Positions 34,356 through 44,348 of a DNA stretch of 64,000 bases are shown here, piece by piece. The position numbers and the translations under genes are program-made. Every line of letters begins with the position of its first letter. Position 1 is the stretch's first letter. The notes below the pieces were generated by a model. It had not been told where the DNA came from. It ran no database searches and saw only the letters and a list, made by a program, of their open reading frames with translations. Source of the DNA: Nostoc sphaeroides (GTDB lineage Bacteria > Cyanobacteriota > Cyanobacteriia > Cyanobacteriales > Nostocaceae); contig NZ_CP031941.1 in assembly GCF_003443655.1 (NCBI RefSeq), positions 3,780,501 through 3,844,500 on the forward strand, in the 5' to 3' direction.

Positions 34356-36125
34356 ATGCAATTAAGAGATTCTCTGCGCCGGACAAAAATTGTCGCTACT
34401 ATTGGCCCCGCCACTAGCAGTCCTGAAATGCTTAAGGCGATTATTGAAGCGGGAGCCACGACGCTGCGGCTAAACTTCTCCCACGGAACTCATGCCGACC
34501 ATCAACGTAGTATTCGCTTAATTCGGCAAACCGCCTTTGAACTAAATCAACCAGTGGCTATTCTCCAAGACTTGCAGGGCCCAAAAATTCGCTTGGGTAA
34601 GTTTGACAACGGGGCTATAGTTTTAGCAAAAGGCGATCGCTTCACCTTGACAAATCGTCCAGTTGTAGGTACGCAGGAGATTAGTTGCGTTACCTACGAT
34701 TATTTAGCCGAAGAAGTCCCAGTTGGAGCAAAAATCCTGCTTGATGATGGACGAGTAGAAATGGTTGTGCAGGAGATTAACCGGGACAAAGGTGATTTGC
34801 ATTGTCGGATCACCGTGCCTGGAAAACTTTCTAACAACAAAGGCGTAAACTTTCCTGGCGTTTACCTGTCAATTAAGGCAATGACCGACAAAGACCGAGA
34901 GGATCTGATGTTTGGTCTAGATCAAGGTGTAGATTGGGTGGCACTTTCCTTTGTCCGCAATCCCCAGGACATGATCGAAATTAAAGAACTAATTTCCAGT
35001 ACAGGCAAGCAAGTGCCAGTGATTGCCAAAATTGAAAAGCACGAGGCCATTGAACAAATGGAGGCAGTTCTGGCTTTGTGTGATGGCGTAATGGTTGCCA
35101 GAGGTGACTTAGGGGTAGAATTGCCAGCTGAAGATGTTCCGGTACTCCAAAAGCGGCTAATTGCTACAGCAAATCGCTTGGGAATTCCCATCATCACCGC
35201 CACCCAAATGTTAGACAGCATGGTGAGCAATCCCCGTCCCACTCGTGCTGAAGTATCGGATGTAGCAAATGCGATTTTAGACGGCACGGACGCCGTAATG
35301 CTCTCCAATGAAACTGCTGTGGGTAGCTTCCCAGTAGAAGCAGTGGCGACGATGGCACGAATTGCCGAGCGGATGGAGCAGGAAGAATCCCAACATTTAA
35401 ACTTACGTTCTTTAAAAGATGCCCGACGCTCCATTCCCAATGCTATTAGTCAAGCTGTAGGTCAAATTGCCGAACAACTAGGTGCAGCAGCAATCATGAC
35501 CCTAACGCAAACGGGGGCAACAGCTCGCAATGTCTCTAAGTTTCGTCCTCGTACACCGATTTTGGCAGTGACACCCCATGTAAATGTGGCGCGGCAGCTA
35601 CAAATGGTCTGGGGAGTAAAACCCCTGTTGGTGCTAGGATTACCTTCCACTGGTCAGACATTTCAAGCTGCGATCAACGTGGCTCAGGAACTTCAGTTAT
35701 TGTCCCAAGGAGATTTAGTAGTGATGACGGCTGGCACACTCCAGGGAATTTCCGGCTCCACAGATTTGATTAAGGTAGAGGTAGTAACGGCAATATTAGG
35801 TCACGGAATTGGACTGGGACAAGGTTCAGTGAGTGGTCGCGCAAGGGTGGCTAATACTGGTATGGATGTTAGTAACTTTAATCCTGGAGACATATTAGTT
35901 GCACCCCGCACTAGTGCCGATTTCGTCGAGGCAATTCGGAAAGCTGCCGGGATTATTACTGAAGAGGAAAGTCTTACAAGTCACGCAGCCGTCATTGGCT
36001 TGCGTCTCGGTGTACCAGTGATTGTCGGCGTGAAGCAGGCAACGCAAGCGATCCGGGATGGGGCGATTATAACCCTGGATCTGCAACGGGGTTTGATTTA
36101 CTCAGGGGCGGTGAGAACGGCTTAG
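34356..36125 (+). CDS. pyk: Pyruvate kinase
   Basis: A 589-residue pyruvate kinase making pyruvate and ATP from phosphoenolpyruvate. Seen: RRTKIVATIGPATSSPEMLKAIIEAGATTLRLNFSHG, the catalytic-lysine signature VIAKIEKHEAIEQMEAVL and MVARGDLGVELPAEDVP, and the substrate loop TATQMLDSM. About 110 extra C-terminal residues form a PEP-utiliser mobile domain (GDILVAPRTSADFVEAIRKAAGIITEEESLTSHAAVIGLRLGVPVIVG), as in the long cyanobacterial and bacillar enzymes. The TSHAAV histidine is present. Confidence 0.96.
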   Translation: MQLRDSLRRTKIVATIGPATSSPEMLKAIIEAGATTLRLNFSHGTHADHQRSIRLIRQTAFELNQPVAILQDLQGPKIRLGKFDNGAIVLAKGDRFTLTNRPVVGTQEISCVTYDYLAEEVPVGAKILLDDGRVEMVVQEINRDKGDLHCRITVPGKLSNNKGVNFPGVYLSIKAMTDKDREDLMFGLDQGVDWVALSFVRNPQDMIEIKELISSTGKQVPVIAKIEKHEAIEQMEAVLALCDGVMVARGDLGVELPAEDVPVLQKRLIATANRLGIPIITATQMLDSMVSNPRPTRAEVSDVANAILDGTDAVMLSNETAVGSFPVEAVATMARIAERMEQEESQHLNLRSLKDARRSIPNAISQAVGQIAEQLGAAAIMTLTQTGATARNVSKFRPRTPILAVTPHVNVARQLQMVWGVKPLLVLGLPSTGQTFQAAINVAQELQLLSQGDLVVMTAGTLQGISGSTDLIKVEVVTAILGHGIGLGQGSVSGRARVANTGMDVSNFNPGDILVAPRTSADFVEAIRKAAGIITEEESLTSHAAVIGLRLGVPVIVGVKQATQAIRDGAIITLDLQRGLIYSGAVRTA

Positions 36126-36253
36126 AAGTGGGGAGTGGGGAATGGGGAATGGGGAATGGGAAGAGACAAGGAAGAAACTTGTTCAATAATTCTCCCTTGT
36201 CTCCCTTGTCCCCCTTTTCCCTACTCCCTACTCCCCACTCCCCAATTACTTTA
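36126..36253. repeat. Facing heptamer runs between convergent genes
   Basis: GTGGGGAGTGGGGAATGGGGAATGGGG (36127-36160) faces CCCTACTCCCTACTCCCCACTCCCC (36217-36243). The pair can form one long hairpin between pyk and the convergent peptidase gene and may serve as a terminator. Confidence 0.55.
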
Positions 36254-38035
36254 TCAAACAGTTGCGATCGCTACCCCAAGCCATCCAGCAAAGTTTTGCT
36301 GTTGTGTGGAGTTAGGATGCTCAACAGGCTTTACCTGATACCGAGTTGGATGTGGTGAGGCGAGGATGATGGAATAAGTACGGAGTTCGTCTTGGTGGAA
36401 AACTGCGACTTCAATTTTATCATTTGGTTGGTAATCTTTCAGGCGATCGCTTAAACTATTCCCCGTTACCTTAATCCCATCAATTGCTAACAACTCATCA
36501 CCTGCATCAATTCCCCCCATTTGTGCAGGTGAACCAGTTTCCACAAACTTAATAATCTCCCGCCCATTCTCTGTATTTATTCTCACACCTAAGTAAGGTT
36601 CTTCCTGCTGATCGGCTACCAACTGCAAGCCAAAGGGTTCTAAATACTGATTCAAGGGCAAATCGTCAGTGCCATCAATGTAGCGTTTAAAGAAATCAGT
36701 CAAATCGATTCCAGCTACAGATTCTATAACTTCCTGCAACTGTTCTGGGGTATAGCCAATTTCATCTTTCCCAAATTGCTGCCACATTTTCAGCATCACG
36801 TCATCGAGGGAGCGCTGATTGTCGTGAGTAGAGCGAATCAGTAAATCCAGCAATAACGATACCATTTCTCCCTTTAAATAGTAGGAAATTTGGGAATTAC
36901 CGCTATTGGCATCCGGGCGATATAGTTTTATCCAGGCATCAAAACTCGACTCAGAAACGGGTTGTACCTTGCGCCCCGGTGTCATTTCATATCTGGTAAT
37001 TTCTTTGCCCAAATTATTCAAATACGATTGAACATCATAAATTCCTGCCCGCAAAGGAATTAACAAGTCATAGTAACTAGTAGTACCTTCACAAAACCAT
37101 AATGATGGTGTGTAATTTTCTTGGTCGTAATCAAAAACCTCTAATGCTTTTGGGCGAATTCGCTTGACATTCCACAAGTGAAAGAACTCGTGTGCTACCA
37201 ATTGGATAAAGCGATTGTACTTATCTTGAGCGCGAAATCCAAAACGCTGGTAAATTAATGAACAAGAGTCTTTATGCTCCAAACCGCCAAAAGCTTGGCT
37301 AAATAAATGTAGTAGAAACACGTATCGTTCATAAGGCAAACCGCCGAACATCTGTGCTTCTACCTGAATAATTTTTTGAATATCAGCAATCATCTGCTGG
37401 GCTTGGAAATTTCCTTGCCCCCAGATTGCCAGTTCATGGGGTTTTCCCAAAACCTCAAAATTATACAATTGGTGGCGACCAATCTCAAAGGGAGTATCAA
37501 CAAGAGTATCAAAATCGCCAGCTAAGAAAGTATTTGTTTCCTCACCAACGGGTGGCAAGGCAGTAGTTACCTGCCATTCCGGGCGTGGTGGTACGATAGT
37601 GACGCGAATGGGTTGCTTGTCCCAGCCCGGTATTCTAAAAAATAGTGCCGCACCGTTGAAATAACCGTGGGTAGCATCTAAGTGATTTGTCCGTACCGAT
37701 AGCTCATTCGCAAAAACGCGGTAACGTACAGTTAATTCTGAAACACCCTTTTTATCTACCTGCCAGTGATTTTTACTGATCTTCCGCCAAGGTAAAGGCT
37801 TATCCTCTGCAAAAGCCTCAAAATCCTGTAAATTCTTGGCGTATTCCCGGACTAAGTAGGAACCGGGTGTCCACACGGGTAGTTTTAAATCGAGAATCGG
37901 CGAGTGGTAATCGACAAGGTTTAGAGTCACCTCAAACAGATGGGTTTCTGGTTGGGACATTGCCACCAGGTAATGAATCGTTGGCCCGGTTTCCCGAACA
38001 TAGATATCAGGACGAGTTGCTGTTGCTTCAGTCAT
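36254..38035 (-). CDS. M61 family metallopeptidase with PDZ domain
   Basis: A 593-residue M61 (glycyl aminopeptidase-like) zinc peptidase. An N-terminal beta-domain (to about 190) precedes the catalytic domain with HEFFH at about 282-286 and downstream SLWFCEGTTSYYDLL, supplying the third zinc ligand Glu. A C-terminal PDZ-like region follows (EPYLGVRINTENGREIIKFVETGSPAQMGGIDAGDELLAIDGIKV). No signal peptide, so it is probably cytoplasmic. ATG 38035 (MTEATATRPDIYVRETGPTIHY) is preferred to the ATG eight codons upstream. Confidence 0.9.
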   Translation of the reverse strand: MTEATATRPDIYVRETGPTIHYLVAMSQPETHLFEVTLNLVDYHSPILDLKLPVWTPGSYLVREYAKNLQDFEAFAEDKPLPWRKISKNHWQVDKKGVSELTVRYRVFANELSVRTNHLDATHGYFNGAALFFRIPGWDKQPIRVTIVPPRPEWQVTTALPPVGEETNTFLAGDFDTLVDTPFEIGRHQLYNFEVLGKPHELAIWGQGNFQAQQMIADIQKIIQVEAQMFGGLPYERYVFLLHLFSQAFGGLEHKDSCSLIYQRFGFRAQDKYNRFIQLVAHEFFHLWNVKRIRPKALEVFDYDQENYTPSLWFCEGTTSYYDLLIPLRAGIYDVQSYLNNLGKEITRYEMTPGRKVQPVSESSFDAWIKLYRPDANSGNSQISYYLKGEMVSLLLDLLIRSTHDNQRSLDDVMLKMWQQFGKDEIGYTPEQLQEVIESVAGIDLTDFFKRYIDGTDDLPLNQYLEPFGLQLVADQQEEPYLGVRINTENGREIIKFVETGSPAQMGGIDAGDELLAIDGIKVTGNSLSDRLKDYQPNDKIEVAVFHQDELRTYSIILASPHPTRYQVKPVEHPNSTQQQNFAGWLGVAIATV

Positions 38036-38118
38036 CTTGTGTGATGAGTTAATACTCAATGGTTAATGGGATTGGTGATTTCTCCTATCATGACAAATTC
38101 GCCTTTTAACTTTTGACT

Positions 38119-39711
38119 TCAAATCGAAACGGCGGCTATTTGCTGCGGCTGGTAGTCAGAGCCAAGTTTGTTGGCACAAAACCCAGTATCCCGTACTTGA
38201 TTTGGTTCAATTGTTTTTCCCCAGTCCAAAGGAGCCACTACATACTGTATCGCTCCTTGCTGCTTAAAATCTGCGTTCCAAAAGTTATTAATCTTAGCTT
38301 GATTCATCTTAAATGCCAGTTGCCAGTTATTAACCTTGGTATTACCCTGATTTGTAATTTTGAAACTGACACAAAATCCAGTTTCCCAGTTGGAATTGAT
38401 CTCAGTAGTGACTTTTAGTTGAGCAGTAGTAGTAGATGGGGAGACAGAAGGAGTTGGAGTTGGAGTTGGAGAGACAGAAGGAGTTGGAGTTGGGGAGACA
38501 GGAGGATTACTCGGTTGAACTGGCGGTTGAACTTGTACCAGTGGGAGCAGTTGGGACAGTAATTGCTGCTTGGGTAGATCAACACTTTGCCAATCATCTA
38601 ATAAAATTCCGCCTGTATCAGTACTATTAGGATTCCAACTCCAGTAAGTAAAGCTCAAGTTATTTTTTTGAATGTATTTCACCAACTCATTTTGCCAAAT
38701 TCCCTCTTTGGAATTTAAGTCTACTTGCCGTCCCCCAAACTCCCCAATCAAGATGGGAGCAATATTCTGACTAGCGATATAGTTAAATCCTATTTGCCAG
38801 CGATCAATTAGATTGTTAGGAAAGTTAGAGTCATAAAAGTAAGGCTGATTGTAGACCCCAGCGCCGTACTCATGAGGAGAATAGACTAGCTTATTAGAAC
38901 GAGACAAACGTACCGGGTAGTTTTTTACACCTTCTAAATTTCCACCATACCAATGCTGTGGCAGTTGTTGACCGGGGACATTCTTTTCCACTCCTTCAAC
39001 GACAATTAGCCAATTAGGATTAACGCCCAGAATCGCATTGCCTGCACGTTCTGCTGCTAGTCGCCAGTCAGTACTTATATTGTTATCACCCCAGCTAGCT
39101 TTCCCGTGAGGTTCATTTTTTAAGTCTGCGCCAATCACGTTAGTTTGATTCTTGTAGCGGATTGCTAACATTGTCCAAGTATCGATCCAGTCTGCTTCGG
39201 TAAAGCCGTCTCCATACCACAATTCTGGAATTTGCTGGTCGTTGAGGCGGTGGCTGTCGAGCAGGATTAGCAATCCTTGACGTTCCGCTTCCTGAATAAC
39301 TAAGTCCATTACCTCCAAGGGGGTTCTACCTTGAAGTTCTGTGTTGCTGCCAATTCCAAAGTCAATGCCACTTACATTAAGCGATCGCAATGCTGCCACA
39401 GAATAAGGTAACCGGATGACGTTATATCCTAAGCTTTTAATCTGTGCCAGCATTTCTTTATAATCTCGTTTCCATAATCCGTGAGGAGCGTGCGTATCAG
39501 TTTCCATACCAAACCAATTCACACCTCTGAGCAATATAACCTTGCCTTTGGCATCCACAATGGTTCTACCAATTGTTGAAAGTGGTAGCTCTATTGGCGT
39601 CGCAGCCCTAGAACTATCTAAGTGAATACTAGCAGGTGATTTAGTCAGGATAACTACTAAAAACACTACTAGACTTAGAGAAAATATCAGTAATTGCTTA
39701 TGTAATTTCAA
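38119..39711 (-). CDS. Secreted GH5 cellulase with CBM2
   Basis: 530 residues. An N-terminal signal or anchor segment (LLIFSLSLVVFLVVILTKSPA) is followed by a GH5 catalytic domain (about 45-400): LRGVNWFGMETDTHAPHGLW, the acid/base glutamate in GADLKNEPHGKASWG and the nucleophile in APILIGEFGGRQVD. Next comes a Pro/Thr/Ser linker (PVSPTPTPSVSPTPTPTPSV) and a C-terminal CBM2 domain (QLKVTTEINSNWETGFCVSFKITNQGNTKVNNWQLAFKM). This is a modular endoglucanase acting outside the cell on beta-1,4-glucan. It lies close to the cellulose synthase operon, transcribed in the opposite direction. Confidence 0.9.
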   Translation of the reverse strand: MKLHKQLLIFSLSLVVFLVVILTKSPASIHLDSSRAATPIELPLSTIGRTIVDAKGKVILLRGVNWFGMETDTHAPHGLWKRDYKEMLAQIKSLGYNVIRLPYSVAALRSLNVSGIDFGIGSNTELQGRTPLEVMDLVIQEAERQGLLILLDSHRLNDQQIPELWYGDGFTEADWIDTWTMLAIRYKNQTNVIGADLKNEPHGKASWGDNNISTDWRLAAERAGNAILGVNPNWLIVVEGVEKNVPGQQLPQHWYGGNLEGVKNYPVRLSRSNKLVYSPHEYGAGVYNQPYFYDSNFPNNLIDRWQIGFNYIASQNIAPILIGEFGGRQVDLNSKEGIWQNELVKYIQKNNLSFTYWSWNPNSTDTGGILLDDWQSVDLPKQQLLSQLLPLVQVQPPVQPSNPPVSPTPTPSVSPTPTPTPSVSPSTTTAQLKVTTEINSNWETGFCVSFKITNQGNTKVNNWQLAFKMNQAKINNFWNADFKQQGAIQYVVAPLDWGKTIEPNQVRDTGFCANKLGSDYQPQQIAAVSI

Positions 39712-40315
39712 TGTTCTTGGTTTATTTTGATCGACAACTTACATAATTTTACTTTTATAGGAGAAAAATGTCTAAGATAAATCCGCAAAAAAATAAGTAG
39801 TGATTTCTACTGTTAATGAAGATTCACAGAATCTTTACGTAAAAAGTATTTTTGTAAACATGATTTTTAGCCAACAATAAACATTTGTAATTTACACACA
39901 CTTTATTTATGCTACATCTGGTTTATTACTTAATTAACCTTCCATGCGTCTGACCATCCTAATAATATTAGAGCAATATTTAGCTACTATTGTTTCTGTA
40001 TCCGCAAAAATTGGATAGTGGAAGTCGATAACGCTAAAAACTTTAACTGTCAATACGTATAAACTTGCATCTAGGTTTTGCATTTCCATTTATATAATTT
40101 GCATCGGTTGCTTAATTTACAAAAAATTTACGTAATTTACTGAGTTCTTCATGAGTTTTCTATTGAAAATATTTTGTATAGAGAATAATTTAGATACTAA
40201 GGCAGTACACATATTGAGTCACCGCAAAAACTCTATACAAGCTAGAAGTTATAAGCGGTAATTAGATTTGCTGCAATCTACCCATAGTCTTTTCTTTTAC
40301 AAAAGCTTTCTGAAT
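39712..40315. other. Intergenic region, no gene seen
   Basis: AT-rich divergent spacer between the GH5 gene and the coiled-coil membrane protein. Several TTTACGTAA/GTAATTTAC words occur (39835-39900, 40125-40140), but I cannot assign an operator. Confidence 0.4.
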
Positions 40316-41110
40316 ATGACACTTTCTGCGCTGCAAAAATTTTTACTACCACCTGCGATCGCTTCTCTAAGTGTATTTTCTTTAATGTCATTTCCCCTTG
40401 CGACACTAGGCGATAAACAAATTGCTATCAAATTCCAGGAAGAACCTATTTTTTATGGCAAGCTTAGAGATATTGCTATTCCTTATGTAGTTTTTGCAAC
40501 TGCACTTAGTATAGGGTCTGGAATTTCAGCACTCGCTTTCTGTGGTTGGCGAAATTCTTCTTCCAAATCAGCGAAAATTCAGCAGGAATTATCTAATCTA
40601 GAGCAACACCTACAGCAAAAAGAGACATTACTAAAAGAATGGCAAGTTTCCGAGCCTCGGCTGCAAATTTCTGGATTGAGCGCTTTTTTAGATGACGAGG
40701 TATCTTTTGACCAAGCTCTCAGTTCAAAAAACTCTGCAATAACTGCATCTCAACCTATTGGAGCGCAACCCCCGACGCAGGTACACGCACAACCAATAAA
40801 TCCTGTACCAAAGGTTGCAACTCAAAAAAATACCACTATGAAAGATATTGCTGCTACTTCTGCGTTTGCATCTGCCCAAACTTTCCTTGGCTATGCTCAA
40901 GAAAATCCCAACAGTATCAAAGAAATTGCTGCTGGTGAAGTGAATCAAACAGCAATTAGTCCATCAGAATTTGAAGAGTTGCAAAAACAAATTAAAGAGA
41001 TGATGCTACAGATGGAAGCAATGCAGGAGAATTTGCAACTGTCTCAATCAACAAATGCTGAGGTAGAATCCCCAGCTAAATTTCAGATTTACTATAATAC
41101 TGTCCTTTAA
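40316..41110 (+). CDS. Membrane protein with coiled coils, cellulose-locus neighbour
   Basis: 264 residues from ATG 40316 (MTLSALQKFLLPPAIASLSVFSL). Two hydrophobic segments (about 10-30 and 55-80) are followed by a coiled coil (SAKIQQELSNLEQHLQQKETLLKEW), a polar Ser/Gln/Pro-rich linker and a second coiled coil (EFEELQKQIKEMMLQMEAMQENLQL). Not recognised. The frame is open to TTG 40268. It could be an accessory or envelope-associated factor, but only location suggests a link to cellulose export. Confidence 0.5.
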   Translation: MTLSALQKFLLPPAIASLSVFSLMSFPLATLGDKQIAIKFQEEPIFYGKLRDIAIPYVVFATALSIGSGISALAFCGWRNSSSKSAKIQQELSNLEQHLQQKETLLKEWQVSEPRLQISGLSAFLDDEVSFDQALSSKNSAITASQPIGAQPPTQVHAQPINPVPKVATQKNTTMKDIAATSAFASAQTFLGYAQENPNSIKEIAAGEVNQTAISPSEFEELQKQIKEMMLQMEAMQENLQLSQSTNAEVESPAKFQIYYNTVL

Positions 41111-41231
41111 AATCTACTGAAATTAATGCCCACTGAATTGGTGGTTATTGGGTAATTAATATCTGGATGCCAGCGCTCATATTGAGGCTGGTATTCCAGT
41201 TTTTATATATCAAAAAGAGAGCGATGGAAGG

Positions 41232-41359
41232 CTAGTGGTCTGTCCCATTAATTTTGCTGGGTTGTAGAGACGCGAAATTTCGCGTCTTTACAGGGTTTTG
41301 GTAACAAACTAATCAATCAGAATTAATAAGACAGAGCACTAGTGTTCTGTCCCATTAAT
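41232..41359. repeat. MITE-like inverted repeat plus a solo end
   Basis: CTAGTGGTCTGTCCCATTAAT (41232) faces ATTAATAAGACAGAGCACTAG (41322-41342), enclosing a GAGACGCGAAATTTCGCGTC palindrome. A third, direct copy of the left end (CTAGTGTTCTGTCCCATTAAT) starts at 41339. It is followed by the palindrome GATCCCCGACAACTTCCGCG...GTCGGGGATC (41375-41407). Confidence 0.6.
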
Positions 41360-41460
41360 ATTGCGGGGCTGCTAGATCCCCGACAACTTCCGCGAAGTCG
41401 GGGATCTGAACACCAAGGGAGAGAGTTCTGTAACGACTCAACTGAGAACCACTATAATTC

Positions 41461-42264
41461 TTACCTGAGAAACTCTGAAGGAGTCAGATAGGCATCCGTT
41501 TGCCTATTTTTAATCGGTGGAGGTAAGGTACTTTTAGAAGCTATAGATTGCGGCGGGATTTGATATCGGTTTCCCCAACCACCATTCAAGTCTTCCGGTT
41601 GGGGACGAGGTGGTATTGTTTTCCCCGTAGGTAGGGCTACTGTTAAGGTTTGGCTAACTTGTAAATATTTTTCACCTTCGTTAGTAAAGCGAATCAACTT
41701 GCTTTCAAGCTTTTCAAGCTTGAAAAGCTGTTGATTTTCTAACTTTAACTTTTGAGAGTTTTGATTATCTGGCTGTTCCGACTGAGTAGCAGGATCGAAA
41801 ATAGCTACAAATGTAACGCCACCTTCTGGAAACAGTCGTATTTGTGCTGGATTTGCTTGCCAGACTTCTTGGAAACTACCATCGGGTGAAACTTGCCACA
41901 GATTCAGCGCAGCCTCCCATTGTCCCTGTTTCACTTCCACAATTTGACGAGCCAGAATTGAACGGTTAATCTTCGTGTCTGAATTCAGTAAAGCTTCTGT
42001 TTGTCCTGATACTGGACGCAAATAACGCACAGCGGCCACTGTAATCTTGCTAGACTCGGGCAGATTGGTACTACCGACGACATTGTATATACCTTTACTT
42101 GATATAGGTTGTACATCTCCAATTTTCATCTCTACTTTTTCTTGTGCTTTTTGAACACAGCCGTAACTGCCAGCTAAAAGCATTAGGCAAATGGCTGCCT
42201 GGAGATTAGTAGGAGATAAAGCTTTTAATTTAGTCAAAATAGTCTTTAAATCAAGATTTTGCAT
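41461..42264 (-). CDS. Exported hypothetical protein, cellulose-locus neighbour
   Basis: 267 residues with an N-terminal hydrophobic segment (LQAAICLMLLAGSYGC) that ends in a cysteine like a weak lipobox (GSYGC, not the canonical L-A/S-G/A-C). The remainder is polar and beta-rich (GIYNVVGSTNLPESSKITVAAVRYLRP... LYQVSPDGSFQEVWQAN-like). I do not recognise the family. Convergent with the coiled-coil gene and divergent from the cellulose operon, sharing its upstream region. An ATG four codons upstream (42276) is also possible. Confidence 0.55.
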   Translation of the reverse strand: MQNLDLKTILTKLKALSPTNLQAAICLMLLAGSYGCVQKAQEKVEMKIGDVQPISSKGIYNVVGSTNLPESSKITVAAVRYLRPVSGQTEALLNSDTKINRSILARQIVEVKQGQWEAALNLWQVSPDGSFQEVWQANPAQIRLFPEGGVTFVAIFDPATQSEQPDNQNSQKLKLENQQLFKLEKLESKLIRFTNEGEKYLQVSQTLTVALPTGKTIPPRPQPEDLNGGWGNRYQIPPQSIASKSTLPPPIKNRQTDAYLTPSEFLR

Positions 42265-42476
42265 GATAAAAGGCATTTTATTTGGTTTATTTGCAAATAG
42301 CTCAGGTTTTTATCTATTATGCCCAATTTATTTTTTAAAATAACAAGTTTTATGGACTCTTAATCAATTAATTGAAAATTGCAAATTTTATGAAATCTAG
42401 TGGTTAATACTCATTTACTTTGCTAAAGTAGCGACATTGAATAACCTAAATATGTAGTTGTTACCCAACTAGGCTG

Positions 42477-44348
42477 ATGAGGCAAACAGTACTCGATTGT
42501 TATAAATTTACTTTTCCAAGCCAGTACCACAAGGTTTATCCATTGCTTTGTACTGTCGCCGTCTCGATTTGCTGGGTACTGGCAGTGAGCGAAAAATCTT
42601 CAGCTCAAGTCAACCCATCTCAGCTAAAGACTAGCGACTACCAATTGGGTTTAGCAGAACCGCTACCAGTGCCTAAATTACCCGTCAATAAGGGTCAATC
42701 TCAGTCAGGGTGGCAAACATTGCCTTCTGCACGCATAACGACTGGTGTAGCAGTTGCACCGATCGCTAATCCAGTGTTGAAAGTTGTAGAACCCAAACCA
42801 GCCAACGATCTCCAACAAATGGAGAGTGTCTTTATTCAGCAGCAGGTAACTGGAAAAGCCCCGGCAGCAGCACGTAGTTCTGTTGCACCACGAGTGGCAG
42901 CAGGTGGAGATACTTCTAACCTGAATTTAGGATTGCAGGGACAGATGAATGGCTCGGAGCTACCAAGTAGTTCAGCCCCACTGCCACCACTCGCCAACTT
43001 GCCTGAAACACCAGAATCAACTGCACCAGCAGCACCAACTTTTAATCAACTACTCAGTTCTCAAACGGCCCCCCTGTCAACACTTCCCAACTCGGCTGCA
43101 ACGCAAGAATTCACTGCACCAGGAGTAGCACCAACTTTTAATCAACTACTCAGTTCTCAAACAGCCCCCCTGCCACCACTTCCCAACTTGCCTGCAACCC
43201 CAGAATCAACTGCACCAGGAGCAGCACCAACTTTTAATCAACAATTACCCAATCCACAGACAACACCATCATTTCTTAATACGACTCCCACTCCAAGCAC
43301 AGCAGTGCCAGTTACCCCATCAATAACTACTCAACAACGCCGCCAGCTTACTAGCAGTAGTTTAAGGGAACCCTCTTTACAATTCCAAGGAGTTTATATT
43401 ACCCAAGGCGGCGACACCTCAGCGCGGGCGAGAGTTAGCGGAGTCTATCCACTGTCTCCTCAAGCTTTGATTGGGGCAACTCTGGACTTAACAAGCCAAG
43501 GGAGCAACCGCAACTTCGATGACTCTCGAAACGATGGTTTGAACGTCAACGAGCTTTATTTGGCGACTTCACTAGCAGGAGTACCTAATCTGCGGTTTGT
43601 GATCGGTCAAATAGATTTAACGTCTTATTTCGATCGCAACAGCTTTGCTAAAGATGGAGCTAGTCAATTCTTTAATCCGGTGTTTCAAACTAACCCAGCA
43701 CTGGCGGCGACAGGGATTAGTTCCCGCACTGGTTTGTTAACCGATTGGAGTATCACCGACAATATTGAAGCCAAAGCAGCAGTCTTTTCATCAGCAGATA
43801 AAATCGGTGACTTTTCTTTAGATGGATTTGCTGGCGAAATCGGCGTCCGTTACGGGAATGCAATTATTCGTGGTACTTATGCTAGCGATCGCGACGCTGG
43901 TGTTAATGATAGCTTCCTTGAAAGCTATAGCATTGCCAGAGGTAACAATCAATTTGGCCCTGATAAAAACGATCGCGAAGAAGCATACGGCCTCAATGCC
44001 GAAGTCTTTATTCCCAATCTGAAATTAGGTTTGTTTGGGCGCTATGGTCGCTACGAAAACCGCACTTTAGGAGAGGGTGCAAATACTTACGTCTTGGGAG
44101 CTAGTTTTGTGGATCTGTTTACCCCAGATGACCGGGTAGGAATAGCTTATGGACGCGCTCTCTCTAACGATCAGCTACGTCGTGGAAATAGTCCCGATGT
44201 ATTAGAAATGTTCTATGATTTTAAATTTCTTGACAATCTACGGCTAGGCTTGTCGGTTCAAGCGCGTGATGATTTCTCAGAAACAGTTTTCGGTATCAGA
44301 GTGAAATCAGAATTTGGTATCACTCCCAGAGGGAGAATTACTCAATGA
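42477..44348 (+). CDS. Outer-membrane beta-barrel protein of the cellulose operon
   Basis: 623 residues. A signal-like segment near residues 18-40 (VYPLLCTVAVSICWVLAVSEKSSAQ) is followed by a low-complexity Pro/Thr/Ala region with three 32-residue repeats (PTFNQLLSSQTAPL...; about 185-285) and a C-terminal beta-strand-rich domain from about residue 300 with alternating patterns and a terminal GLSVQARDDFSETVFGIRVKSEFG-like strand. It looks like a porin-type barrel. It overlaps the next gene (ATGA), which encodes TPRs. In BcsC the TPR part and the barrel are one chain; here they appear to be separate proteins. The barrel call is from strand pattern only. Confidence 0.6.
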   Translation: MRQTVLDCYKFTFPSQYHKVYPLLCTVAVSICWVLAVSEKSSAQVNPSQLKTSDYQLGLAEPLPVPKLPVNKGQSQSGWQTLPSARITTGVAVAPIANPVLKVVEPKPANDLQQMESVFIQQQVTGKAPAAARSSVAPRVAAGGDTSNLNLGLQGQMNGSELPSSSAPLPPLANLPETPESTAPAAPTFNQLLSSQTAPLSTLPNSAATQEFTAPGVAPTFNQLLSSQTAPLPPLPNLPATPESTAPGAAPTFNQQLPNPQTTPSFLNTTPTPSTAVPVTPSITTQQRRQLTSSSLREPSLQFQGVYITQGGDTSARARVSGVYPLSPQALIGATLDLTSQGSNRNFDDSRNDGLNVNELYLATSLAGVPNLRFVIGQIDLTSYFDRNSFAKDGASQFFNPVFQTNPALAATGISSRTGLLTDWSITDNIEAKAAVFSSADKIGDFSLDGFAGEIGVRYGNAIIRGTYASDRDAGVNDSFLESYSIARGNNQFGPDKNDREEAYGLNAEVFIPNLKLGLFGRYGRYENRTLGEGANTYVLGASFVDLFTPDDRVGIAYGRALSNDQLRRGNSPDVLEMFYDFKFLDNLRLGLSVQARDDFSETVFGIRVKSEFGITPRGRITQ

